A stretch of DNA of 64,000 nucleotides. It comes from Steromphala cineraria. Taxonomy: Eukaryota; Mollusca; Gastropoda; Trochida; Trochidae. The stretch spans positions 33,612,301-33,676,300 of the forward strand of contig OU744734.1 of the NCBI GenBank assembly GCA_916613615.1, read 5' to 3'. The notes under the pieces are model-generated. The model did no database searches and was not told the origin of the DNA. It was given only the letters and a program-made list of their open reading frames with translations. The position numbers were made by a program, and so were the translations under genes. How positions within the stretch are numbered: the stretch's first letter is position 1; every line of letters begins with the position of its first letter. This document shows, piece by piece, positions 38,219 to 49,274 of the stretch.

Positions 38219-41200
38219 AGCAACGATTTAAATACGTTTTACATCCAAATTGGGTAACACAGGAGATATTGTTTTTTGAAATCAAATGTTGTGTGAGAGC
38301 GGTCTCCTTTGGTCTGGATGATAGGATGTCTAAGTTATGGGAGGTAATCAGTAATTCAGTTGGACAGGGGTGCGCGGTCGTTTTTGTATTTTCTATGTAT
38401 TTGCACTAGTTGTCCATCCTACGTTTCGTCGATGATTTCCATATGCTATGCCAGTGACTTTATCTCGCAAAATGGCTGTGTGCAGTTTCCCAACAGTTGC
38501 GTTGTTTGGATTTCCTTCTTTTCACTGAATTATCTATCTAGATGTTAGTTTTGCTTTTGTAGATACGGAAACTCAATACTTTCTAATATGTGCATTTACA
38601 ATTGTACAGTACTCAAAAGAGGCTAAGGGTCTAACCTATATTTCATCATGACATCTTTAAAGAGGAAGAACCATTGAGTGGCTGCAGGGTGGTTCGAGAC
38701 ACAGAAAATTATTTGAAGTGAATTTTGTGCTCAAATGGTTCATGGAAACTTTTAAGACATAACCTCTCCATAAAGGTCCGACCACATTTCGTTTGGACAA
38801 TACAAACGGTTTCAAGGACCCTAATTTTTGCATGAATTGTTGTTGTTGTTTTTCAGGAGACTATTTTATTGTTGTTTTTACTATGGCATATGATTTGTAC
38901 AGTTTTTGTCATCAGGATAAAGTGAACCTATTTCACTCAAATTTCTGCTTAGAACTTGGAATTCATTTATTTTATATGCATAGAAAAATGTAAGGCAGTA
39001 AATAGGTTTGACCCATAACTTATTTTGGTAGTATAAATGTTAGACATACTATATATTTTTGAAGTTTTGAATAATGAGTTTTGAATGTCAACTGAGGCCT
39101 GCCTTCTCTCACATAAACATTCTCTTGTATCATCCGTAGAGCATATTAAGTTTTTGTTCGAGGACAGCTATGTTTCCGAAGGTTATTGAACTCTTCCAAA
39201 TGTCACATCCACATTCGAGACAAACCATTTGATTGTAAATGCTTTGAATAACATTGTTGTCATGGGCACCAGAATTCTATCTATGTGAGGTGAATAACCC
39301 CCTTTTAAGTCTTGCATTTCGAGATGCAGACGACTTGCATTGAAATTTAACCCCACAAAACAAAGAGAATAATATTCCCGTTTTGCAATCTTATTTAGGA
39401 TATTGAATCTTGTTTCTTGTTTTCTCTAATATATCTTTAATATTTCAAAGATATGAAGATTTCCAAGCAACTTGTTATGAGATACGATATTCTGCAATAA
39501 TTACCGAATACAATCGAGGCATTATTACCATTCAGTCTATATGATGCCATATTCTTCATTCATCAAAGGAAAGCCATTGATAGCTCTAGATATAGTTAGA
39601 AGATTCCTTTCGGGTTGTCATGACCACCATCGGAAAATGACATTCATGTTGCATATCATATTTAGTTGGAGAATATTAATAACCATACACCATTCATTCG
39701 AAATGTAGACATCTGATAACGGATAACAATCAAACTGTTGCAACTTTACCTTACTAAAATATCCATTATATTTTTATGTTCTTACTTGAATCAAAATCCC
39801 TATGAAAAAGGGAAAGTTGGACGTTACAAGTTATGTTACAATATGTAATTCAACAATTTGGTTTTATAAACTCATGTCCAAAAGAAACGGTACCAAGTTT
39901 TCAAAGTAGTCCGAAACAAAATTCTATAACCTGCCAGAGTCGAATTTAAGTGTGTCTTTCAGGCATATGTCTTGTAAAGAAGTATGCACATTTTCATTCT
40001 TCGGGAAAAGATACTTTTGATTTTGTGTCTTTTCAAGTGCACATGGGGTGCATAAATCGAAATTTCAAATTGTTTTATGAGAACTTTTGTCATTTCACTT
40101 TAAAATTGATAAAGTATTGAATTTATGTCAGAAAACAATGTTGTTGATATAATACACTTTATTTGACATAAATTCGTTGACGCGTCACTGCACTAGAACG
40201 TTTTAAAACAAGCGAAAGTGTCCAATTTCTCTCTGCTATCTCGCCTAGTTAAGGAGATTCCAGATCGATGATTTTTTCAAATGCATGTTTCTCGCAAACA
40301 TGAAAAGATCATGTTTCCAAATTGTGCATAGACGTAAGTTGACTACTGAAGAAATGATATTACTATGTTTTAGTCTTATTAATCTGCAGTGGTATGAGTT
40401 ATTTTAAGATTTGTATGGTATCGTTTCTTTTGGACATGAGTTTATCATGAATGTTCTACCATAATTCTGTTATTGTGGCTTACAATGTCAGCAATTCTAG
40501 ACTGTTGAAAAGACAACCGATTCAATCCGGGTTATCATATCAATGCAGAATTAATGTTGATATAATTATGATAATATGATTTATAAATGTTGACACTTGC
40601 AACTTAAATTAGCTCTGAATACTTAAAGTGGGAAAACAGAAACCTTGTAATAGTTTATTGTCATTGTGGCCTTTTAACGTCTGCAATAAACAGTGTAACA
40701 GACGGGAAGAAGACGGCAAGTGCATAAATGAATAAACAGATAATCAATAATCATGGACATAACCTCATAATAAAACACATAGCGTGTGTATCTCGTGCAG
40801 TTCGTATGGCTCGTGCAGTTTCTGACATGTCATGTATTTCACGTGTAACTCTCGGAGTTCATGTAACCTGTAAAGTTGACCTTTATGAAGCATGTGCAAT
40901 TCATGTATCACGTGCAGCACGTTCATTATTTTGGCGTCCATTGCTATCAGAAAAGAAGTATTGATAAATTGTTGTATAGATCACATGCAGTTGCATTTTG
41001 ATCGTGGACAGTTATGTCTATGGCACTAGCAAACCATTAGTGGTACTGCGTTGAAATTCCGCGAGCATTCAATCCAAACCTTACTGCGTGTAGAACAGTT
41101 CTCTACTGCAGACAAAGTTGCGTAGGCCCTGGCTGAATTCGAACAATGGAAGCATGGAATCCGAAGCTATCCCGCCCCCTTAATAGTAAAACGGAAACTT

Positions 41201-42055
41201 TGAAACGACACTTTATGGGTAATGTCTAGATAATCACGTGCACACTGGACAAACCTGTTTAAGAATTGAAACGTGATTTTAAAGAAAAGGAATTAACTTT
41301 GTACATTTTTGTCTTGAAAGTCAAAATAATATACTCATGAAAGGTATGTTCATGTTTGGACAAACCAAACCTATCTACATATAATATACATTGTAATCAC
41401 AGGATATGTCATGTTGACTCTTGTTAACCTTCACTAAAATTCAGCAGTGTCTCAAAATTAAAACAGCACAACTCCGGCAGTTCTTGTCATAAAACAAGGC
41501 CAAAGATAAAAATGTACGTGCATTACGTGCTAGACAATGCAGTCGTAGGCGCACACAAGCCAAGGATATTGAATGACTGCACGTGATGCACGCATTATTC
41601 GTGGACTATTCAATGTACCTGACAATTGGATGTTTGTGGAGACAACCACGCAGTTTCTCTGGTCTAGTCATGCTTTGTAAGTATATCACGCGCTTTACCG
41701 ACCATTCCGAAGTAGATTTCAGTTAATCAATGTTCACCCTTGCACGCCAAGTACACGCAACATAACAATCTTCTGTCCGCTGATGTAATCAATTTATTGT
41801 GCATGTTTTTCAAATCCCCCAGGGCAAGCAGTGCTTTATGTAGATTCTATCGGCTACAGCTTAATTATCTATTGGGTCGATATTTACGTATGCACATTGT
41901 GGTATTGCATTAGGTCTTTTCAAATTGATTGTTTATTTAACGTTGACTGTTGATACTTTGTAAATTAGGGTAAAGGAATCGTGGTTAAAAATACAAATCT
42001 AAAAATACTGATTGTTGTAATATACTGAACTGTTGCTTTTCCGATAATCAATCTC
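38219..42055. other. AT-rich region without recognised genes
   Basis: Only short frames without recognisable domains. A cluster of CGTG words with 9-bp spacing lies at 40794-40815, followed by further CGTG/CATGTA words to about 40925. Other pairs are at 41515/41524 and 41580/41589. Confidence 0.35.
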
Positions 42056-42058
42056 TGC

Positions 42059-42183
42059 GCAGTACCACCCATGGTTCGCTAGTTCCAGTCGCAGGTTTTA
42101 CCGCAATGCATAACTACAATAGTGTTGTGGCCTTTCTCCCTGCAAAAATACTAGCGGCGTGAACCCCAAATCACCTCACCTCA
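42059..42183 (+). mobile_element. SINE fragment (body and tail)
   Basis: It shares with 54508-54666 the order AGTACCAC, TAGTTCCAG, ACCGCAATG and TTTCTCCCTGCA, and ends AGCGGCGTGAACCCCAAATC plus ACCTCACC. The head is missing. Confidence 0.65.
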
Positions 42184-42360
42184 ACTTCGATGAAGTTCAG
42201 TATATTGGATTTATAATTTGTAAATCTTTTTCCAGTTCTGTTATTAAAACATGTTTTATGAAATGTATGTCAGGTTGTCGTTATGCCAAATTGACTCCAA
42301 TAATTTGATATAAACAAATATAAACTGTCAACACTTGAACACATCTTTGACTGAAGCATC

Positions 42361-42415
42361 GCCTTAGAACGTCGCTATAAGGGCTGATAAATTCAACAAG
42401 CTCACTCACTCCAAA
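42361..42415 (+). repeat. SINE 3' tail fragment
   Basis: GTCGCTATAAGGGCTGATAA is followed by AAGCTCACTCACTCC, a degraded tail of the same general type. Confidence 0.35.
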
Positions 42416-44583
42416 TCACTCAAATATTGAATTTCCGATATCATATGCATTACGCACTACGGACACATGAAATTTCGGCCTTATTCTTTTAACTAGATTA
42501 AACCTCTCAGTCATTTCTGGAGAACAAAGGGAACGTGTTAATATTTTACTGCCGCTTCGTTAACTAATACTTGGTCAACTTCATAACAACACTGTTCAGA
42601 TAATTTCCATCACTGTTTTAATCAACTAGTTTTACATTTACTAGATAAATACGATCACAAACGACTGGTTGTGGAAACTTAAAATTTTCTAACTTTTTTA
42701 AACATAGAAATAAACATTGTCATAGTTATAAGAAATAGAGATCTAGGTTAACATGATTGGTAGGATTTAAATTTTATACAATATAGAACTCATGCGGTTC
42801 TATACTGAAACACATACACCAAACCGATGACATCTCAAACTACATCATGCCGTAGTTCGATCATGCTTTCTGAAGCAGAATGTCTACAATTAATCATTAC
42901 AGAGTCCAAGTACACGGTTAATAGTTATTTTAATGTACAACCTGCTGTTATGTAAAGCCATCTTCACGACATGAGATCACATCATAGTCCAAATGACATT
43001 ACTACTGAAAAAGGCCTTAACATAACATGACCCAATCTATACTGCTCAAAATGATATAAGGAACGTTTGTAAAATGTCAATTAAATATTTTTTAAATTTA
43101 CAAATGATTTTATGCTATATTTAAAAAAAAAATTGAACATTGTGTTACTGACATATTTGAATCGAAAGTGAAAGCTATGCACTTTCTGTATTGTGTTTTA
43201 ATGTGGGAAACGATGCGGGGGTACAAAATGAAAGTCACATGATGTCAGAAGGTTATGGTTCAAGCTATGCTTCCTTTTATTGAGTGATTTAAATGCTCCT
43301 ATTGTAAATGCAAAGAAACCGTGAGTATATTCTCTCTATGTTTCTTGTAATCACATAACATTTGTTTAATTCGATTGAAGCCAAAAACGGTCCTTTTTGC
43401 TCAAGCATAATGCGACGGTTGTACAAATTTATGAAGTTATTAGTTTGCAACTCAACCCATATGTTATCTTCTGCAAGCTTTCGATAAACTTAAACATGAT
43501 GCTTGACAAATGGCAGTGTTCGTGTGAAAAATTGCAAATTCAAACCGTAAATTCGTTGTGTTACTCTACTGAACTAAAATGCATTCCTTTACAACATTAA
43601 TTTTTACTTCTGGATTACATGGCATGTACGTATCATTCGTACGTTTTGGCGTACTGTGGGGTTTAAGAGTTTTCTATTTTGACATAATATAGTATTCGTC
43701 AAATAGGTAAATAGGCTCTTTAAAGAACTTTAGGGATGATTTTGAAGTCCTTGTGTTATTTCCGGTTTGCTTTCATACCTATACAAGCATTTTTTATATA
43801 TATAAAAGTCCAGTCACCTTTTTGAATATTGCCAGTATGTAAACATGATCTTCTGCTATAAACTAGTAAGTGTACATTACCATGGATTGATATGGTATAA
43901 AGTGAATACCTGGGCCAGAGATAACGACAATGGGTGATTAAAAAAACAATTACCAAGCTTTTTGATATTGTTATGTCATAATTATGCGCTCTTATTTCAA
44001 TTTACAGCAAAATATGCCTATGCTTCTCCTTGTTTTTATGTTCGAACTGTACACAGTGTTATCATTATTGTTGGGACAATATCTTATGAAATGTCTATAA
44101 AGGAACTCTTTACTATTTCGGATTTACTGTTAATGAAATATTATTGTTTAATTCTTCATGACCATATGATTTGAACAGTCACGTATTTTATACTTAGTTA
44201 CATTTATGATATTTTGACGTAAATATTAGCCTTCGTGTAAGTTTAAAGTTATTATTCAATAATTCCACTCAAGAAGAAATATCCCTTTGGATTCCAGTTA
44301 ATTCATTGTACATAAATAAAAACTATTTGTTTCACTGAACGGAATAAAAAAGCAAACATCTTTTATCTTTTTACCTCTGAGACTGTCCAATACTGTTATT
44401 AATGTTTGAATATACAAGATTGTTTGACATTGAACTGAAACATGGAAAGCAGAATGTGTAAACAGTCGTTATTTACTGAATACCTTTGCCCAAAGAGACA
44501 TATAGACGAGTTCGAGGCGATTAATAGCCAGGCAACGCGGAACGGGGGACATTGTATTCAGCGGCGTCAGTACACGGCGTCAG
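42416..44583. other. AT-rich sequence, nothing recognised
   Basis: Short AT-rich frames only. No repeat or domain identified. Confidence 0.35.
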
Positions 44584-44616
44584 TACGTACGTTCGTACGT
44601 ACATGTACGTACGTAT
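44584..44616. repeat. TACG-rich palindromic run
   Basis: A short run of overlapping GTACGTACG words in both orientations, self-complementary over about 30 bp. Confidence 0.7.
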
Positions 44617-44634
44617 GGATTCTTGTTAATTAGT

Positions 44635-45430
44635 GAACCGTTCCACTCAAAGCGTTCATATTTGGCCACAGCCTAAATTGTGAATATTCGCATACACCAA
44701 TCACTTTTGAAGACCTTTATCTTATTTTCCAGGTCACCAATGCACTTTGACAACTTTTGATACTCTTTTTAACGCGAGATCTCATGAACCTTTGCACTCA
44801 ACGCCTTCATATTTGATCACAGTCTACAATGGGGGAATACGCATATACCAGGGATTTTTGGTTATTTTGATGTTATTTTCAAGGTCACCACCTTTATTTT
44901 GGGCACTTTTGACACTCTTGTTAATATTTCATGAACTGTTGTACCAAAAGTCTTCATATTTGAGCACAGCCTTCATTAGGGCATTACGCAGACACCACTC
45001 AACTTTGGTCAACATGAACTTATAATAAGGCCACCACGGCACCGTGACCACTTTTGACACTTTTATTTCATGAACCGTTGGGGTATTACGAAGAAACCTC
45101 TAGCTCTTCCTTATGGTGACATTGACCTTATCATATAAAGGCCCGACAACAATTTAACCACTTTTTAGAACTTGATATCTCATGAACGTTGCACTCAAAG
45201 CCTTCATTCTTGATTACAGAATACATCGGGGAATTACGGGAATACTCAGACACCAGTTACTTTGGATGGTGTTGAGATGGGATTTCTCAAGAACTGCTGC
45301 CCTACATGTTTCCAAAATTTGTCAAAGCATGAAATGGGGAATTATACAGTGTTTGTTTACAGCCTACTTTAACACTAGTTTACTATGATGACCTTCACTT
45401 TACTTTCAAGGTAACACGCAGCACTTTGAC
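44635..45430. repeat. Decayed ~150-bp tandem array
   Basis: The phrase CATGAACCGTTGCACTCAAA (variants), then CCTTCATATTTGATCACAG and further on CAAGGTCACC, recurs with starts near 44635, 44786, 44933, 45072 and 45184, so the spacing shrinks from about 150 to 112 bp. Units are strongly diverged and carry indels. It may be the core of an old pearl-like element, but no terminus or ACGG run is visible. The frame 44747-45025 is a read-through of the repeat. Confidence 0.6.
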
Positions 45431-46762
45431 GGCTTTTCAATCGGCTGATAATTATTACGATGTATCTAAAAACATTGCATGTTAGTGGCAAACACTTGGT
45501 TTTAACATTTTTTTCATTGTTTATAAACTCAATACAGAGAGTTTTATTGAAACCAAACTCTAGATAGATATTGTATGTTTGTGCGTGTTTGCAGTTGTGA
45601 CAGTCAGTTCCAAGGATTACCGATACATCTTAATTTTGACATACGTCTCTGATTGGTTTGTCACATTTGAACAGACGAATAAATGTCATGAAAAAAGTGT
45701 TATGGGGGCGAATCATATAAAAGTTAACGTCCTCCTCAAAACTTTTCCCCTAAAGGTCCTCCTGCTCAACATGACCCTTTTGAAGGTCATTGAAGCGTCG
45801 GCTTCTCTAGTTGTAAAGAAATCAGAATCCTTTCAGTAATTGAAAGGTTAGCTGAGGCGACATCATTGTAAACTATATCTGGGTAAAGCAATGCTGTATT
45901 TTGTTCTATTCCAAAAATAAAAAATTATAGGTATACTATGAACAGTCTCTTATCACTCTTTAATTTTGTAGGCTAAACATGTTCTGATTGTTCCAAACAA
46001 TGGTCGAACCTGCCCCAGAGGAAACCCGAAGCTGCCCCGATGCGAGATATGTTCGGTTTTAAAATCGTTGTCTTTGAACCATAATTATATAAAAACTTAT
46101 GATGGAAGACACTTTCAACAATAATTGCAAGAAAGCTAAGTTATGTCTCAATGTATATTTACAAACGTACACTAGTATACTGCAATGAATACTCCCCTAC
46201 CAATGGAATAAAACCCCATTTATATTCCTATGAAGTAATAGTTGAAACGTTGCCATAGCAAAGGAAAGCATTTTTGACAACCCTTCATGGAATGAAATTC
46301 ACTCACAATTGTTACGTCATTTTAAAAATTGATAGATGTAAACATTTTATTTCAATCGTTAAATATTATGTTGCACTCAAAACATGCGATTTTATTAATT
46401 ATTCTTTTATTTCTCACTGCGGTAAAACCGATACAAGTATACTTATTTAGTGTTATGTTTACAGAGTCCTGAACAAAATTTCAAATAATCCTTTTCATAT
46501 TTATTCAGACGACCGCCAAGAGTAATCTTTCTGTATTTTGCACAAAGAAGTAGCAAATCAATGTTCAAATGTTCAAGCTCAAAAACTAAGTTCTGTCTTT
46601 ACACAAGTTACTTCAATATTGTCGCTGAACAAAAAGGGTTCGCTTTTTTTTGGTATTCCTACAACCAATCACCGTCTACCTACGAAAGGGTGATTTCTTA
46701 TGACTGGCTTTAGATGAACTAAAAAGCTTTCGTTTGTAAAATTCTTTCCGAAAAGAAACTCA

Positions 46763-46842
46763 ATGATTATTGACATGGCAAAGGGATGGTCATTTCTGTT
46801 GGTTCATGCTGCGGTTATTCTGATGTCACTTTTCCTGCCTTG
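46763..46842 (+). CDS. Exon 1 of secreted CBM14/PAN gene: signal peptide
   Basis: An ATG at 46775 opens 22 codons plus two bases, then GTACGT at 46843, a good donor, leaving a phase-2 intron. The peptide MAKGWSFLLVHAAVILMSLF has a positive start and a long hydrophobic core, a textbook signal peptide; cleavage after Ala25 (encoded in exon 2) would fit. An in-frame ATG four codons earlier (46763) is possible but would put an acidic residue before the core, so 46775 is preferred. The two leftover bases TG join the first base of the exon at 54027 to make a Cys codon. A CCAAT word at 46665-46669 lies about 100 bp upstream; no TATA box is evident. A small symmetrical exon inside the 7.2 kb intron cannot be excluded. 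Confidence 0.65.
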
Positions 46843-47435
46843 GTACGTCTAAACTCGTTTTCAGATTTTAATCATAAAGATAACATAATTGTTGATTAAT
46901 TTGGTCAACATTCTTTTGTAGTACGAATCGTTATATAAGTAATTGTTATTATTTTGGAGATTTTCCTGCAAAGAAAGCAAACATTTAAAACATATTGAGA
47001 TTAGTGTGAGAGTAAAGGAAATGGATTTCATATGTGTGCAGGATCCTTAAGTTTGAATGTTCAACAAGGAAGTTTCGTGTTTAATTTTTCATTTTTTGAA
47101 CTTCATAAGAAATTGATTCAAACTAATTTGATGACTTTTTCACATCTACAAGTTCTTTGAATTGTATCAAACCTATAATTCGACTTTAATTACTATTAAA
47201 AATGTTAAAGTTACATATGGGGCAAAAAATTGATTTTCAAGCAAAATCAGACTATACCAGACCTTATCCAAGGGATTTAATAGCTTAAGTATGCAAATAG
47301 ACGTACTTATTTGAGTACTTTCTGATTAAAAAGAAATACAGTTTAATATCTAAGCTGAAAAAGAAATGAAGTTTTGACTATTTATTTTGAATAATTTATT
47401 GATTTACTTTTCGTCATCAATATATCGCCATAATA

Positions 47436-48179
47436 AACTGAACGTCAAAAGAAATGTTACACCTCTTTGAATTTGAATATAATAAAAAGTTACGTATTCA
47501 GAGGATTTTTCTTTGTTGTGTTTTAACTAGTTATCAGTTGAGTGTTTTGTGCTCAAATAGCAGACCTGTAACTTTAGTGGTAAATAAGTTATCTCCAGAT
47601 GTTCATTGGTGGGGTCAGTTGTCCTATTTCCGACCATGCACAAAAACAACAAAGAATAATAATTAGTTTAATGACAAATTGTATGTGATCAGTATCTGGT
47701 ATGTCCGCCGTTGGCATTCAAACATGCCTGAACTCTTTGTCTCACGTAAACGTCAGTCGTCTGATGAAAGCAGGTGGTTTGTGTCTCCATACGGCCATCA
47801 ATGCAGCAATAAGTTGTTGACGTGTGTGTGGTTGGTGTCGACGTTGACGGATCCTCCGAAGGATGTAATCCCAGAGGTGTTCGATGGGTTTCATATCGGG
47901 CAATCTGGCAGGCCAAGGCAAAACGTGGACGTTGTTGACATTGAGGTACTGTACCTTCACTCTGGCTACATGGGGACGAGCAATGTCCTGTTAAAAAGTG
48001 TGTTTGGATGGCGTTGTAAGAATGGGATGGCCTCTGGCTGTAGAACCCTGTCAATGTACCTCTGAGGTCGGTGGTTGCGTTGTCGCGTATCCCACCCCAG
48101 ACCACGACGCTGCCTCCGCCGGAACTTCCTGTACGCAGCAGCGTGCCTCGAGGTGAAACATTTCTTTTGGCGTTCAGTT
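47436..48179 (-). mobile_element. Tc1/mariner-type element, internally deleted
   Basis: A 744-bp element with 30-bp inverted ends (47436-47465 and 48150-48179) that match at 28 positions, each flanked by TA (47434-47435 and 48180-48181), the expected Tc1/mariner target duplication. The left end reads AACTGAACGTCAAAAGAAAT. Full Tc1-like elements are usually 1.3-1.7 kb, so roughly half is gone. The missing part is the DNA-binding N-terminus. It lies within intron 1 of the CBM14/PAN gene, on the opposite strand. Confidence 0.85.
47689..48125 (-). pseudogene. Tc1-like transposase, C-terminal half, frameshifted
   Basis: Minus-strand translation gives GGSVVVWGGI just inside the right inverted end. 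After a frameshift near 48000 it continues QDIARPH and LPWPARLPDMKPIEHLWD, then after another shift QACLNANGGHTRY. These match, in order, the VWGGI, QDNARPH, SPDLNPIEHLWD and GGHTRY blocks of Tc1-like DDE transposases. The second catalytic Asp is kept and Asn is changed to Ile. The paired-type helix-turn-helix region and the first catalytic Asp are missing because the end is fused almost directly to the GGSVVVWGG block. The long + strand frame 47679-48065 is its shadow. Confidence 0.85.
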
Positions 48180-48239
48180 TATCAAAGCTGAAAACTCCTT
48201 CGTTCAAAAGAATCTTAGAAGAAAAAAAGTCAGCCGGTA

Positions 48240-49055
48240 CTTGATAATATGGTTATCTGCACAATTTCTAATTGTATAAATAATGCAATATTAGATACAC
48301 TGCAATCAAAATTAATATTTGCAATTACACAGAAACATTTCTGGTAAAATCCTACCACTCATGTCTTTGTGTATTTTGTATGGTCAGAGAGATTTGATGT
48401 CTAATTGACATTGGGAGATATCTAAATAACATGCCGTCCTTTCACAACTTCGTCTGAATATTCTCACTTTTAGGTTGGTAGTGGTTGACGGTAACTGTTG
48501 GGTATGATGCGAAAAAGGTAACGTAAATTTCAATACGACCCATTTCGTTTTCGCAAAGATGCCTCGAAGACATCCGAATTACGAGTACATCAATGTGTTA
48601 ACGATGCTTGTGCTTTGACAATAGACTATTTCTGCTATTCTCAAGAAAATGTTATACGGTAACAGAACTAATGATATTAACAACATGTTTAGTATTGATC
48701 ACTGTAGAATTTTGACATGTTATTGTGATGATCATTCGAACGCTTCTATATATGTTTTATTTAAAACAATTACCTTTATTTTTTTCTTAACACTGTAACA
48801 ATCCTTCCCAAAACGCCGGGATTTCGAGAAAAATATCTGACATATTCATTCTCACCTTCACACAGATCCACACGTCTGTCAAACTGATACGAAAAGATTA
48901 CATTCTGTTTTTCCTAGGTCATCGTGAACATACAAATCTTACACGATCCGGACTGCGTTAAAACTTGGCTAACACGCCTGTACGCTCTTTATGTATTGCT
49001 TATAATGCGTCCAATCCATACTTTGCACGTGTTTTCTCTTTATTTAACTCGTCAC
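48240..49055. other. Intron sequence, nothing recognised
   Basis: AT-rich intronic DNA between the Tc1-like element and the minisatellite. No symmetrical exon or repeat noted. Confidence 0.35.
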
Positions 49056-49059
49056 AAAG

Positions 49060-49220
49060 TGCAACTCTCGACCAGGGCCGGTAATCGCGTTGCTTCCTTT
49101 AGCTGTTTCGACCTTGAACGGACTGCACGCTTTTTACGTGCTCCCTTTCAGCTGATTCGACCTTGAACTGTCGGCAAGCTTTGTTTGCTTATCCGAATTT
49201 GAACGGATTTCACGCTATTC
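49060..49220. repeat. 49-bp minisatellite, left block
   Basis: Two to three units of a ~49-bp repeat (CGACCTTGAAC at 49109 and 49158, a decayed one near 49195) containing GCACGCTTTTTACGTGC. The same unit recurs at 52449-52738 on the other side of the 2.9 kb element P3. Confidence 0.75.
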
Positions 49221-49274
49221 CATCTAATAACTACTTGATTGATAGGAGCCTATTTAAAAATAATTCATAAAAAT

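Noticed and set aside
47679..48065. 128-codon + strand frame
   Set aside because: Complement of the Tc1-like transposase remnant, whose motifs are on the minus strand.
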